NCBI RefSeq assembly: GCF_021800405.1
Contig: NZ_CP084550.1
Location: 868,001-932,000, forward strand
Origin: Arthrobacter sp. FW306-07-I
GTDB taxonomy: Bacteria; Actinomycetota; Actinomycetes; Actinomycetales; Micrococcaceae
DNA: 64,000 nucleotides
Direction: 5' to 3'
Shown: positions 16,765 to 25,506 of the stretch, piece after piece
How the letters are laid out: each line of letters starts with the position of its first letter
Numbering within the stretch: the stretch's first letter is position 1
Program-made: the position numbers and the translations under genes
Notes under the pieces: generated by a model
The model's input: the letters and a program-made list of their open reading frames with translations, nothing else
Told to the model about the DNA's origin: nothing
The model's database searches: none

Positions 16765-17387
16765 CGCTCTTTCCGTTCGCGGCTGTTGAGAAACACGGCC
16801 GCGGCCCCGGCCAGGAGGCTCAGCACTAAAAGCACCCAGCCTGCAACGGTGAGGCCGGACGCCAAGGCAACCTGGCCGGCGTCGGGACCCGGCGTGCCCA
16901 TCATGGCGTCAATGGCCACGTTGCCCCACAACCGGACCACGACGAACAGCATGGGGAGAGCCCAGAGGGCCCACCGCAAGGCTTTCTTCGCCACGTTGGT
17001 GCCGATGAGCAGCAGCCACGTGAAGCCGAAAATCAGCGGGAAGAGCGTCCCGGCGGTCTTGTGGACGTAGCTCAGCTGGCCCAGGGCGTCGCCGTTCATG
17101 ACTCCCTGCAGCCGGCCGATGTAGGCGGCGTCGAACCCGCCCACCAGTGAATCCGGCATGGCCATATCTTGGGAGAGCTGCGTCATCTGGCTCAGGGTCA
17201 GCAGGTGCAGGTACCAAAACAGGAACAGGCTGGCCACCACACCCGCAATGACGATCAGGTTGCTGTTGCCTTGCGCTTTCTGCGGAGTACGCGAAGTGGT
17301 GGGATTGACCACCGGTGGCAGGTGATGCTGCGGGACGGCAGCGTTGGCGCCGTGCTTCTTGATCCGCTGGGCAGGGGTTTTGGCCAT
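16761..17387 (-). CDS. Membrane protein of unknown function, four predicted helices
   Basis: A 208-residue protein from the ATG at 17387 (MAKTPAQRIKKHGANAAV). A polar, basic N-terminus of about 45 residues precedes four hydrophobic segments (about 48-70, 112-130, 138-158, 175-197), and the protein ends in a short RERKER tail. The extracellular loop between helices 1 and 2 holds QMTQLSQDMAMPDS. I recognise no domain. An upstream in-frame ATG at 17408 is an alternative start. It diverges from the inositol-monophosphatase-family gene, with starts 33 bases apart. Confidence 0.65.
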   Translation of the reverse strand: MAKTPAQRIKKHGANAAVPQHHLPPVVNPTTSRTPQKAQGNSNLIVIAGVVASLFLFWYLHLLTLSQMTQLSQDMAMPDSLVGGFDAAYIGRLQGVMNGDALGQLSYVHKTAGTLFPLIFGFTWLLLIGTNVAKKALRWALWALPMLFVVVRLWGNVAIDAMMGTPGPDAGQVALASGLTVAGWVLLVLSLLAGAAAVFLNSRERKER

Positions 17388-17419
17388 GGCACCATTATCC
17401 CGCCCCATAAACTGAACCC

Positions 17420-18250
17420 ATGACCACTGGCCGACACAGCGCAGCTGTTCTTGACCCCTCATTGGATGACTACGAATTGGCGGCAGCGCTGGTCCGGGAA
17501 GCCGGACAGCTGGCCCTCCTCATGCGCATGGCTGGACTGGAGTCGGAACAAAAAACGTCCGTCTCCGACGTGGTCACTGAGGCTGACCATGCTGCCGAGG
17601 CCTACGTTCTGGAGCAGTTGCGGCGCTGCCGGCCGGATGACGGCATTCTTGGCGAGGAAGGGGCTTCCGTCCAGGGCACCAGCGGGCGTACCTGGGTAAT
17701 CGACCCCGTGGACGGCACTTACAACTTCCTGCACGGTTCCACCTACTGGTGTTCAGCCCTCGCCCTCAAGGACCGCCGCGGCGTGCTGCTGGGCGCGGTT
17801 TTCCAGCCTGAGGAGGACAAGTTGTGGCTGGGCGGACTTGACCGGCCTGCCACCTTGAATGGCGAAGCACTGACCTCGTTTTCTGCTGGCGGTGGCAGGC
17901 GCAACACCACCGGTGTTGCCGAACTCGGTGCGGCCACCTACATCCACCCCACCTGGCTGATGGACCCCATGTGTGCCATGCCGTGGCACGCTGCGGCCAC
18001 CTCCGCGGCGTCCCTCCGAATGCTCGGCTCGGGCTCCTGCGACCTGGGTCGGGTGGCGGACGGGCAGCTGGGGTGCTGGTTCCAGCACAGTTGCCCGGAG
18101 TGGGACTGGCTGCCCGGCAAGGCAATTGTCCTTGCTGCCGGCGGTGCCGTGGACACCGTCCGGGTCAACGGGCTCGAGTGGTTCATAGCAGGAGGAACGA
18201 CGGCGGTGCGTGAGTTGCGTGCCGCCCTCGAGTCAGGCTCGGTGGCCTAG
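17420..18250 (+). CDS. Inositol monophosphatase family phosphatase
   Basis: A 276-residue protein with the Mg2+-dependent IMPase fold: GEEG about residue 76, WVIDPVDGTYNFLHG about 92-106 (metal ligands Asp-Asp) and a C-terminal PEWDWLPGKAIVLAAGG about 224-240. The family dephosphorylates myo-inositol phosphate, histidinol phosphate, 3'-phosphoadenosine phosphates or fructose bisphosphate; the sequence alone does not decide. A link to the inositol locus 24 kb away is possible only by name. The TAG stop (18248-18250) is part of the CCTAGG target duplication of an IS481 element, so the protein end is unchanged by the insertion. Confidence 0.85.
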   Translation: MTTGRHSAAVLDPSLDDYELAAALVREAGQLALLMRMAGLESEQKTSVSDVVTEADHAAEAYVLEQLRRCRPDDGILGEEGASVQGTSGRTWVIDPVDGTYNFLHGSTYWCSALALKDRRGVLLGAVFQPEEDKLWLGGLDRPATLNGEALTSFSAGGGRRNTTGVAELGAATYIHPTWLMDPMCAMPWHAAATSAASLRMLGSGSCDLGRVADGQLGCWFQHSCPEWDWLPGKAIVLAAGGAVDTVRVNGLEWFIAGGTTAVRELRAALESGSVA

Positions 18251-18251
18251 G
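18246..18251. repeat. Target site duplication, left copy, first IS481 element
   Basis: CCTAGG, identical to 19324-19329. The IS481 family favours NCTAGN targets with 6-bp duplications, so the match fixes the element ends. Confidence 0.85.
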
Positions 18252-19215
18252 TGTATTGACCTGAGAGGTTGGTGACGCGGCTGGCCGGTGGCTGACCGTT
18301 GAGTGAGGTGTGGCCTCGATGATGATTGTAATGATGGAGCCAGTCGGCGAAAGCGGCAACACGCTCGGCCTCGGAGGCGTAGGGACGGGCGTAGGCCCAT
18401 TCGTCGAGCATGGTGCGGTTGTAGCGCTCGACTTTGCCGTTTGTCTGAGGCCTGTAGGGGCGGGTGCGTTTGTGCTTGATGTCCGGGCCCAGAGCGTCTT
18501 TGAATGCGTAGGAGCGGTAGCAGGATCCGTTATCGGTCAGGACCCGTTTGACAGTGATCCCGTGGGACTCGAAGTAGGCATTGGCGCGTTCCCAGAATCC
18601 GGCCGCAGTGTCCTTTTTCTCATCGGTCAGGATCTCCGTGTAGGCGAGCCTGGAGTGATCATCGACGGCGTTGTGCAAGAAGGCGTGACCCGGTCTCCGG
18701 TTCGCCGCGGTACCGGTCTTGTTCCGGTTTCCGGCGGCCCTGCCGACACTGCGGTGTCCGCCGCCGTCAGGGATCCGTCCAAGTTTCTTGATGTCGACGT
18801 GGACCAGGTCCCCGGGGCTGTGGTGCTCGTACCGGCGAATCACCCGGCCCGTGGCCCGGTCCATCCACGCCAGCCTCGCCAGCCCAAACCGGGACAGCAC
18901 CCGGTGCACCGTGGAGGGGTGAATGCCCAGCAGATAGCCGATCCGTGCCGGGCCCCAGCGCCGGTTGACTCTGATCGCGACGATCCGCCGCTCCCGCCGC
19001 GTGGAGGTCCGACGCGGGGAGTTGATGGGCCGGCTGGAACGATCACCCGTCCCGTGCTCCCCGTGCTCCCGGTAACGGGCCGCCCACCGCGCTGCGGTCG
19101 TCACCGACACCTGGAACCGCTCAGCAGCACGGCGCAGCGGCCACCCGTCATCGACGATGCACCGGGCCAGCCGGAGCCGTCCCTTCGGCGTCAGAAGCGC
19201 GTTAGCATGGGACAT
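18247..19215 (-). CDS. IS481-family transposase
   Basis: A 322-residue transposase. The N-terminal half has two helix-turn-helix-like units (GWPLRRAAERFQVSVTTAAR near residues 25-44 and GPARIGYLLGIHPSTVHRVL near 94-113). The rve-type DDE core follows: HVDIKKLGRIPDGGGHR, the second acidic residue region LTDNGSC, and YRPQTNGKVERYNRT with the catalytic Glu. The protein ends NLSGQYT; the last Thr codon spans the element boundary and the TAG stop lies in the target duplication, outside the element. The start ATG (19215) has AAGGAGG upstream, inside a hairpin. Confidence 0.93.
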   Translation of the reverse strand: MSHANALLTPKGRLRLARCIVDDGWPLRRAAERFQVSVTTAARWAARYREHGEHGTGDRSSRPINSPRRTSTRRERRIVAIRVNRRWGPARIGYLLGIHPSTVHRVLSRFGLARLAWMDRATGRVIRRYEHHSPGDLVHVDIKKLGRIPDGGGHRSVGRAAGNRNKTGTAANRRPGHAFLHNAVDDHSRLAYTEILTDEKKDTAAGFWERANAYFESHGITVKRVLTDNGSCYRSYAFKDALGPDIKHKRTRPYRPQTNGKVERYNRTMLDEWAYARPYASEAERVAAFADWLHHYNHHRGHTSLNGQPPASRVTNLSGQYT

Positions 19216-19323
19216 TGAAGACCTCCTTGTGGATCGGACTCTTAGACAAGCCCCACTCCACTTGGAGGTCTTCTTTTTGTCACCTAACCACGCCGCATGT
19301 TCCTAACCTCCGTGGTCAATACA
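18252..19323 (-). mobile_element. IS481-family insertion sequence, first copy (1072 bp)
   Basis: The ends are TGTATTGACC at 18252 and GGTCAATACA ending at 19323; similarity continues inward (AGGTT and further bases) as an imperfect terminal inverted repeat of about 25 bp. CCTAGG flanks both sides. One transposase gene fills the element on the minus strand. Removing the element and one CCTAGG restores a continuous junction between the convergent neighbours. Confidence 0.93.
19217..19273 (-). promoter_or_regulatory. Stem that sequesters the transposase ribosome-binding site
   Basis: GAAGACCTCCTTGTGGA (19217-19233) and TCCACTTGGAGGTCTTC (19257-19273) pair with two mismatches. In the transposase mRNA one arm contains the ribosome-binding site AAGGAGG. 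Transcripts entering from outside would carry both arms and be poorly translated, while a transcript starting inside the loop would not. On the plus strand the arm is followed by TTTTT, so it may also act as a terminator that way. Confidence 0.6.
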
Positions 19324-20802
19324 CCTAGGCGTCACCAGCGCGCTGCCGGCGGCTGCGCCGGGGAGTGGTGGTGCGGTGGAGTGGTACGTGTGGCCTGTTG
19401 GGGTGGTGGTTGCCACGGTGTGGCGAGGGCCGGGGACGGGTTTGGCGGTCCAGCCCGGTGTTTCCTTGGCGTGGTTGCAGGCTTCGCAGAGTCCTTGGCC
19501 GTTGCCGGTGGTGGTGGGGCCGCCGCTGTGCCAAGGCCTGATGTGGTCGTGGTGCCTGATCGGGGCGTCGCAGTACGGGGTCCGGCACGTATCGTCCCGG
19601 ACCTGGAGGAAACGCTTCAAACCCGCCGGGAACAACCGGGCTTTGGAGTCCATCGCCACCAATTCACCTGTGCCGGGGGCGGTGTAGAGCCGGCGGATCC
19701 AGAGATTCAGGTTGTGACGGCCGGACGCGTCCACGGTGGCCTCGCCAGCGGCTTCAGGGGTGGCCGGAGAACCAAGGTTGCCGGGGCCGGGGGCTGTTAC
19801 CGGCATTCGCATTGACGAACCAGCGAGGGCGAGTTCCCTTGCCCATGCCGCCGGGATGATGCCATAACCGGGCAGCCGTGCGGGTTCGGCATCGGCTTGG
19901 AGGGGGGTGCGGTCTGTCATGACGAGCTGGACCTCCACGCCGCTGATCCCGCCGGGGGTCCCGGTGACCCTCTCGACGAGGGTGTCTGCCATGACCTGCC
20001 CCCGCGACCTCTCATCCCCTTCTGAGCGTGCTGTGTCGGCATCCCGGGCCAGTGCCGCGTAGGCGGCCACCCCCTGTGAGACGGGGAGCAGGGCGGTCAG
20101 GTACGTCATGGTGTCCGGGGCCGGGCGCAGGCTCACGCTGCGTTCCGTGACCGCGTGTGCAGCACGCTTCGCGACCGAGGCGGGGTCGCGCCGGTAGGCG
20201 GCGGCGCGGACGGCGGCGGTGATGGCTTTGTCGCCCATGCCGTCGAGGGCGCCGGTGTCGGCGGCGAGTTCCTCATCCACCCCGGCCCGGTCCTCGGGGG
20301 AGAGGCAAATGGTTTCCTTCACGATCAGCGTGGCCCGCCACGCATTCAACAAACCACTTCGAAACGCAGCGGAGGTGTGCGGCATGCCGGTGAGGGTTTT
20401 GGCCATGCCCAGCAGCCGGGAGCCCTTCGCGGGGGACTCGCGCCGGGCCAGCGCGATCTGCGCCGCCACCCCGGCACCCTGCTCATCGGCTGGGACCCCG
20501 CCCGCGGCCTGCCCACGCCGCTGATCGGCGTCGAAAGCCACAGCAAGCCCCGCCTGCCGGGCACCCGCCACGCACTTCAGGTCCTCCAGACGGCGCATCT
20601 GGTCCATCATTCCCGCGTCATCAGTAGCCAACGGAACACGGGCCAACAGGCTGAGGACATCACCAATGGAAGGCGCAGCAGGCGGCAATGGATCGGCTTC
20701 CCTGGCAGTTTGATCGACTGCGGGGGACTGAAGCGCACCAGCAGCCAGGAGTTCATTAGGCTCCGCCCCTAGCACTGCCGCCGTCCCCAAAACCGCTCCC
20801 AT
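19303..20802 (-). CDS. DUF222/HNH endonuclease protein (13E12 type) with IS-altered C-terminus
   Basis: About 499 residues from the ATG at 20802; a longer in-frame start at 20901 is possible but less likely because it reaches the pcrA promoter. The DUF222 region covers most of the protein, and a C-terminal HNH motif reads CRTPYCDAPIRHHDHIRPWH, then NGQGLCEACNHAKETPGW. Such proteins are multi-copy in Arthrobacter and mycobacteria, with unknown function. The IS481 insertion at its 3' end replaced the original tail: the frame now runs through CCTAGG into the element and ends CIDHGG. Without the element it would continue for about 20 other residues (PPSLTRGRH...), overlapping the convergent phosphatase gene. 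The HNH core is untouched, so activity may survive. Confidence 0.8.
   Translation of the reverse strand: MGAVLGTAAVLGAEPNELLAAGALQSPAVDQTAREADPLPPAAPSIGDVLSLLARVPLATDDAGMMDQMRRLEDLKCVAGARQAGLAVAFDADQRRGQAAGGVPADEQGAGVAAQIALARRESPAKGSRLLGMAKTLTGMPHTSAAFRSGLLNAWRATLIVKETICLSPEDRAGVDEELAADTGALDGMGDKAITAAVRAAAYRRDPASVAKRAAHAVTERSVSLRPAPDTMTYLTALLPVSQGVAAYAALARDADTARSEGDERSRGQVMADTLVERVTGTPGGISGVEVQLVMTDRTPLQADAEPARLPGYGIIPAAWARELALAGSSMRMPVTAPGPGNLGSPATPEAAGEATVDASGRHNLNLWIRRLYTAPGTGELVAMDSKARLFPAGLKRFLQVRDDTCRTPYCDAPIRHHDHIRPWHSGGPTTTGNGQGLCEACNHAKETPGWTAKPVPGPRHTVATTTPTGHTYHSTAPPLPGAAAGSALVTPRCIDHGG
19324..19329. repeat. Target site duplication, right copy, first IS481 element
   Basis: CCTAGG, matching 18246-18251. 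Confidence 0.85.
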
Positions 20803-20921
20803 ATAAAGAGTCTTCCACCAGGGTCTGACATGGGCACTTACCTTTCTGCCTATGTGGATAGAGGCTGTAATCCACAGGCTGGAAGGCGTTGTCGGTCCCA
20901 CCGCCTAGACTTGTAGGCACC

Positions 20922-23474
20922 ATGGATATGTTGTTTGACCCGTACTCTGACGGACCGTTCAAGGCCGCTCCTGCCGCCACCGCCCGCACCAGGACGGGGC
21001 CGGAGGGCGTTGCCACCGCGGCCGGACCGGGCGGAATGCCGGTTCCCGGCATGGATGGGCAGCACCAGGCCGGCGGCTGGCAGCAGGCCAACCAGGACCG
21101 CGGGAACCGGCACGATGCCGGCGGCCACCATGGCCGCCGCCTGGATGCCGCCCAGTTGCTGGAGGGACTGAACCCACAGCAGGAGGAAGCGGTCAAGCAC
21201 GGCGGCTCGGCGTTGCTGATCGTCGCCGGTGCCGGATCGGGCAAGACACGTGTCCTCAGTAACCGGATCGCTTACCTGATCGCCACGGGACGTGCCCATC
21301 ACGGCGAGATCCTGGCCATTACGTTTACCAACAAAGCCGCCGCGGAGATGCGGGAACGCATCGAGGCCCTGGTGGGCGGGCGCGCAAAGATCATGTGGAT
21401 CTCCACGTTCCACTCGTCCTGCGTCCGGATCCTCCGGCAGGAAGCTGCCAACGTCGGGTTGAAGTCGAACTTTTCCATCTACGACTCCGCCGACTCGCTG
21501 CGGCTGGTCACCCAGGTGTCCAAGGGGCTGGACCTGGACCCCAAGAAGTTCGCGCCCAAGGCCATCCAGCACAAGATTTCCGCGCTGAAGAACGAGCTGG
21601 TCGACGCTGATTCCTTTGCCTCGGCAGCCAACTACAACGACCCCTTCGAACACGCGGTGGCAGACGTCTACAAGGGCTACACCCAGCGCCTCCGACAGGC
21701 CAATGCCATGGACTTCGACGACCTCATCGCCGAGACCGTCTACATGTTCCGCGCCTTCCCGGCGCTGGCTGAGTCTTACCGCCGCCGGTTCCGCCACGTC
21801 CTGGTGGACGAGTACCAGGACACCAACCACGCCCAGTACGCGCTTGTGCGGGAGATCGTGGGCGAGGGCCCCGGAGCTTCGGAACTCACCGTGGTGGGCG
21901 ACTCGGACCAGTCCATCTACGCGTTCCGCGGCGCGGACATCCGCAACATCGTGGAGTTCGAAAAGGACTACCCGGAAGCCCGCACCATCAAGCTGGAGCA
22001 GAACTACCGCTCCACCCAGAACATCCTTAGCGCCGCCAACTCCGTGATCTCGCGCAACCCCAACCGGCCCGAAAAGCGGTTGTGGACTGCCGAGGGTGAA
22101 GGCCACAAGATCATCGGGTACGTCGGCGAGAACGAGCATGACGAAGCGCAGTTCATTGCCAAGGAGATCGACCGGCTCCAGGACGAGGAGAACCTCCGCC
22201 CTGGTGACGTCGCCATCTTCTACCGCACCAACGCCCAGTCCCGCTCCATCGAGGACGTGTTGGTGCGCGTGGGTCTGCCCTACAAGGTGGTGGGCGGCAC
22301 GCGCTTCTACGAACGCAAGGAAATCAAGGACGCCCTTGCTTATTTGCGGGTCCTGGTAAACCCGGACGACGACGTCAACCTCCGCCGGGTGCTGAACGAG
22401 CCAAAGCGCGGCATCGGCGACCGCGCCGAAGGAGCCGTCGCCGCCCTGGCAGAGCGGGAGCGCACGTCCTTCATGGCGGCCGCCCGCCGTGCGGACCAGG
22501 CGCCCGGCATGGCGACCCGTTCCGTCAACGCCGTCCTGGGCTTCGTGAAAATGCTGGACGACCTTGCCGAGGTAGCCGCCGGGTCCGGGGCTGCCGCAGC
22601 ACTCGAAGCCGTCCTGGAACAGACCGGCTACCTTGCCGCCCTCAGGTCCAGCACGGATCCACAGGACGAGTCCCGTGTGGAGAACCTGGCCGAACTCGTG
22701 GCCGTGGTGCGCGAGTACGAACAGGAAAACCCGGAAGGGTCGCTGGCCGCGTTCCTGGAGCAGGTCTCCCTGGTGGCGGACGCCGACCAGATCCCGGATG
22801 CCCCCGGCGCAGACATTGACGAAGCCGTGGCCGAGGCCAAGCGCCTGGGCGTGGTGACGCTCATGACCCTGCACACCGCCAAGGGCCTGGAATTCCCGGT
22901 GGTCTTCCTCACCGGCATGGAGCACGGGCTCTTCCCGCACCAGCGCTCCGCCACGGACCCCAAGGAACTGGCGGAGGAGCGCCGGCTGGCCTACGTGGGG
23001 CTCACGCGTGCCCGCAAGCGGCTGTACGTCACCCGGTCCGAGGTCCGCAGCATGTGGGGCCAGAGCCAGTACAACCCCGCCAGCCAGTTCCTGGAGGAAA
23101 TCCCCGCCGAGCTCCTGGAATGGAAACGCGAGGGAACCAGCAGGCAGGCCGGCGGGTGGGGCGGTGGCTCCATTGGATCCGGCCGTTACAGCGGGTCCTT
23201 CTGGGGAGCCGGAACGGCCCGTGGCGCAGCGGCTGATTCATCGGCCGGCTTCAACGCCGATGTTCCGGCTTTCATCGCCAAGAACCGGGTGCAGCCGCAG
23301 AAGGAAATCATCGCCGTCAGCGTGGGGGACAAGGTCAACCACACCAGCTTTGGCAACGGGACCGTCCTGGCGCTTGAAGGGGTCGGGGACAAGACCGTAG
23401 CCAAGGTCAAGTTCGACGTCGGCGAGAAGCGGCTGCTGCTCCGGTACGCGCCGCTGACCAAGCTGGACGCCTAG
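20922..23474 (+). CDS. pcrA: ATP-dependent DNA helicase PcrA (UvrD/Rep family)
   Basis: An 850-residue SF1A helicase. Walker A GAGSGKTRVL lies about residue 104, VDEYQDTN about 300, the SDQSIYAFRGAD motif about 328, QNYRSTQNIL about 360, TLHTAKGLEF about 650 and AYVGLTRAR about 690. A low-complexity N-terminal extension of about 75 residues and a C-terminal Tudor-like beta domain (VGDKVNHTSFGNGTVL) complete it, as in actinobacterial PcrA/UvrD1. The enzyme unwinds DNA 3'-5' in repair and removes stalled complexes. The ATG at 20922 follows a GTAGGCACC context; the frame is open further upstream. Confidence 0.92.
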   Translation: MDMLFDPYSDGPFKAAPAATARTRTGPEGVATAAGPGGMPVPGMDGQHQAGGWQQANQDRGNRHDAGGHHGRRLDAAQLLEGLNPQQEEAVKHGGSALLIVAGAGSGKTRVLSNRIAYLIATGRAHHGEILAITFTNKAAAEMRERIEALVGGRAKIMWISTFHSSCVRILRQEAANVGLKSNFSIYDSADSLRLVTQVSKGLDLDPKKFAPKAIQHKISALKNELVDADSFASAANYNDPFEHAVADVYKGYTQRLRQANAMDFDDLIAETVYMFRAFPALAESYRRRFRHVLVDEYQDTNHAQYALVREIVGEGPGASELTVVGDSDQSIYAFRGADIRNIVEFEKDYPEARTIKLEQNYRSTQNILSAANSVISRNPNRPEKRLWTAEGEGHKIIGYVGENEHDEAQFIAKEIDRLQDEENLRPGDVAIFYRTNAQSRSIEDVLVRVGLPYKVVGGTRFYERKEIKDALAYLRVLVNPDDDVNLRRVLNEPKRGIGDRAEGAVAALAERERTSFMAAARRADQAPGMATRSVNAVLGFVKMLDDLAEVAAGSGAAAALEAVLEQTGYLAALRSSTDPQDESRVENLAELVAVVREYEQENPEGSLAAFLEQVSLVADADQIPDAPGADIDEAVAEAKRLGVVTLMTLHTAKGLEFPVVFLTGMEHGLFPHQRSATDPKELAEERRLAYVGLTRARKRLYVTRSEVRSMWGQSQYNPASQFLEEIPAELLEWKREGTSRQAGGWGGGSIGSGRYSGSFWGAGTARGAAADSSAGFNADVPAFIAKNRVQPQKEIIAVSVGDKVNHTSFGNGTVLALEGVGDKTVAKVKFDVGEKRLLLRYAPLTKLDA

Positions 23475-23523
23475 GAGACATTCCTGCCCCTGCCGCGCCC
23501 ATACGCGGCGTGCCCGGCACGCG

Positions 23524-24102
23524 CTATGTACCCGGGCAGGCGTCGGCGATGAGCCTTCGGGCCATGTCTACGGCGCGCGTTCCGTACGTTCCACCGTCGA
23601 GGACGGCTGCCGTGGCGTAGGCTCCGTTGAGGACGATGAGGAGTTCCTCGGCGATCCGGTCGGGGTCCTCCGCCCCGCCTTCAACGGCGAGGGAGCAGAA
23701 CCAGTCGCGGACCTGTTGCTTGTGGGTCACTGCCACCAAGTGGGCAGGGTGCTCTCCTTCGGGAAACTCAGTGTTGGTATTCAGCATGGGGCATCCCCGG
23801 TAGCTGCTGCCGGCGCAGTCCGTGGCGAGTACTTCGAAGACGGCGATGAGCTTGGCACGTGGATCCGCGTGTTCTCCGGCAGCCCCGCGCATGCGTTCAA
23901 ACCAGGCGTCCGCGCGGCCTTCGACGTAGGCGGTGGCGAGGGCGTCCTTGGTGGGGAACTGGCGGTAGACAGTCGCGTTGCCAACTCCGCAATCCTTAAT
24001 GACCGTATCCATCCCCACGGCCCTGATGCCCCGCGTGTAAAACAGGCGCGTAGCCACGGCGAGAATGTTGCGGCGGTTCTCCTCGCCCGTCCTGCGCGCC
24101 AT
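23524..24102 (-). CDS. TetR-family transcriptional repressor
   Basis: A 192-residue protein. The N-terminal helix-turn-helix spans about residues 8-55 (RRNILAVATRLFYTRGIRAV, then VGNATVYRQFPTKDALATAY); the rest is the ligand-binding domain. The ATG at 24102 has GGAG upstream. It diverges from a two-gene oxidoreductase unit and the spacer carries perfect operator-like sequences, so it most likely represses those two genes and itself until a small inducer binds. Conserved Cys residues (ATDCAGSSYRGCPM region, about 95-107) could sense electrophiles, but this is inference. Confidence 0.85.
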   Translation of the reverse strand: MARRTGEENRRNILAVATRLFYTRGIRAVGMDTVIKDCGVGNATVYRQFPTKDALATAYVEGRADAWFERMRGAAGEHADPRAKLIAVFEVLATDCAGSSYRGCPMLNTNTEFPEGEHPAHLVAVTHKQQVRDWFCSLAVEGGAEDPDRIAEELLIVLNGAYATAAVLDGGTYGTRAVDMARRLIADACPGT

Positions 24103-24146
24103 GAAACCACTCCTTTTAGATTTCGGGGATGTCTACTTGCTTCAGT

Positions 24147-24193
24147 TTGACAGACGGAACGATCCGTCACAAGCTTGAGAACGATCCGTCACA
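24147..24193. promoter_or_regulatory. TetR operators overlapping a -35 element
   Basis: GACGGA-ACGA-TCCGTC (24153-24168) is a perfect 6-bp dyad, and GAACGATCCGTCACA occurs twice, at 24157-24171 and 24179-24193. The 22-base offset is about two helical turns. TTGACA at 24147-24152 abuts the first dyad, so binding would block the promoter of the oxidoreductase genes. Confidence 0.7.
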
Positions 24194-24229
24194 TTCATTT
24201 GGACACTACCCGACAAGAAGCAGGAGAAG

Positions 24230-24910
24230 ATGATGAAGGCTGCAGTACTTGGAACAGGCATGGTCGGCCGGACCATCGCCGCACGCCTTGCTGAGCTCGG
24301 TCACGCCGTAACCATGGGCACCCGCGATCCGGAGGCAACGCTGGCCAGGAGCGAGGCCGACGCGATGGGAACGCCGCCCTTCGCCGCCTGGGCCGATCAG
24401 CGCCCCGCCATCAGGGTTGCCGGCTTCGCAGACGCCGCCATGGGGGCGGAACTCATCGTCAACGCCACCAACGGCGGCGCGTCACTCGAGGTGCTCGGCC
24501 AAACCGGGCCGGAAAATCTCGACGGCAAAATCATCCTCGACATCGCCAACCCCCTCGACTTCAGCAACGGCATGCCCCCGACCCTGTTCGTCAAGGACAC
24601 TGACTCGTTGGGTGAGCAGATCCAGCGCGCTTTTCCAGCAGCGCATGTGGTGAAGGCGCTCAACACCATGAACGCGGACCTCATGGCCCGGCCGGAACAG
24701 TTGGCCGATCCCGGCACGGTTTTCGTATCCGGCAACGATGCCGAGGCCAAGGCCATCGTCAGTGGCCTGCTGAAGGACTTTGGCCACCAGGATGTCATCG
24801 ACCTCGGCGACATCACTACGGCGCGTGGCACCGAAATGCTCCTGCCCGTCTGGCTCCGCCTTTGGGGCGCCCTCGGAACACCCGCGTTCAACTTCAAGAT
24901 CGTCCGCTGA
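24230..24910 (+). CDS. NAD(P)-binding reductase of the F420-dependent NADP reductase-like family
   Basis: A 226-residue protein with an N-terminal Rossmann motif LGTGMVGRTIAARLAELGH (about 8-26), then VTMGTRDPE, in which the Arg after Gly-Thr suggests NADPH preference. The later part (LDIANPLDFSNGMP, VKALNTMNADLM) follows the COG2085/NADP-oxidoreductase pattern. These proteins reduce or sense NADP-linked cofactors; the exact partner is not known here. Two ATGs (24230 and 24233) follow AGGAGA. It forms a unit with the flavodoxin-fold gene 29 bases downstream and is controlled by the divergent TetR. Confidence 0.78.
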   Translation: MMKAAVLGTGMVGRTIAARLAELGHAVTMGTRDPEATLARSEADAMGTPPFAAWADQRPAIRVAGFADAAMGAELIVNATNGGASLEVLGQTGPENLDGKIILDIANPLDFSNGMPPTLFVKDTDSLGEQIQRAFPAAHVVKALNTMNADLMARPEQLADPGTVFVSGNDAEAKAIVSGLLKDFGHQDVIDLGDITTARGTEMLLPVWLRLWGALGTPAFNFKIVR

Positions 24911-24939
24911 CCCAACACTGAGAGGAGCGCCGCCCTCCA

Positions 24940-25506
24940 ATGACCACCTACCGCACTCTCGTTGTCGTCGCCCATCCGGACCTCGCAGGATCCCGCATCA
25001 CCGCCGACCTCGCTGACGCCATCAAAGATCTTGACGGCGTCACTGTCCGCGACCTCGCATCCACATATCCGGACCGGCACATGGACGCCGGGCGGGAGCA
25101 GGAACTCCTTCAGCAGCACGACCTCGTCGTGCTGCTGTTCCCTTGGCACTGGTATTCCGTTCCCGGCCTACTAAAGGAGTGGATGGACCAAGTGCTGACG
25201 CATGGATTCGCCTACGGTGCCGGCGGTGATGCCTTGCATGGCAAGCGACTGCAGTTGGTCACCTCAACCGGTGGGCCCGAATCCTCCTATGCGCCGACGG
25301 GGCATAGCCGTTTCACCATGTCGGAGTTGCTGCGTCCCTTGGAGGCGACCGCGCACCTTTGTGGCCTCGAAATGGCCGAACCCCTCATTTTGCACGGGGC
25401 TTCCCGGGCGACACCCGCGGAACTGGCGGCACACGCCCAGCGCTTCCGGAACCTGCTTTCGCCCGTGCCTGCAGCCCTAGGTGTACTGCCCAGGCAGGTT
25501 GGTTAA
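24940..25506 (+). CDS. Flavodoxin-fold NAD(P)H quinone oxidoreductase, tail modified by IS481
   Basis: A 188-residue protein of the NQO1/KefF/MdaB family: VVVAHPDLAGSRIT binds the FMN phosphate, FPWHWYSVPGLLKEWMDQVL (about 67-86) is the family signature, and TSTGGPESSYAP the second flavin loop. Such enzymes reduce quinones by two electrons. The second IS481 element sits in its last codons: the frame now ends AALGVLPRQVG, whereas joining the flanks gives AALGG and a stop, a 182-residue protein. Only the extreme C-terminus changes, so the enzyme is probably still active. It belongs to the TetR-controlled unit. Confidence 0.85.
   Translation: MTTYRTLVVVAHPDLAGSRITADLADAIKDLDGVTVRDLASTYPDRHMDAGREQELLQQHDLVVLLFPWHWYSVPGLLKEWMDQVLTHGFAYGAGGDALHGKRLQLVTSTGGPESSYAPTGHSRFTMSELLRPLEATAHLCGLEMAEPLILHGASRATPAELAAHAQRFRNLLSPVPAALGVLPRQVG
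25476..25481. repeat. Target site duplication, left copy, second IS481 element
   Basis: CCTAGG, identical to 26596-26601 and to the target of the first element. Confidence 0.85.
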
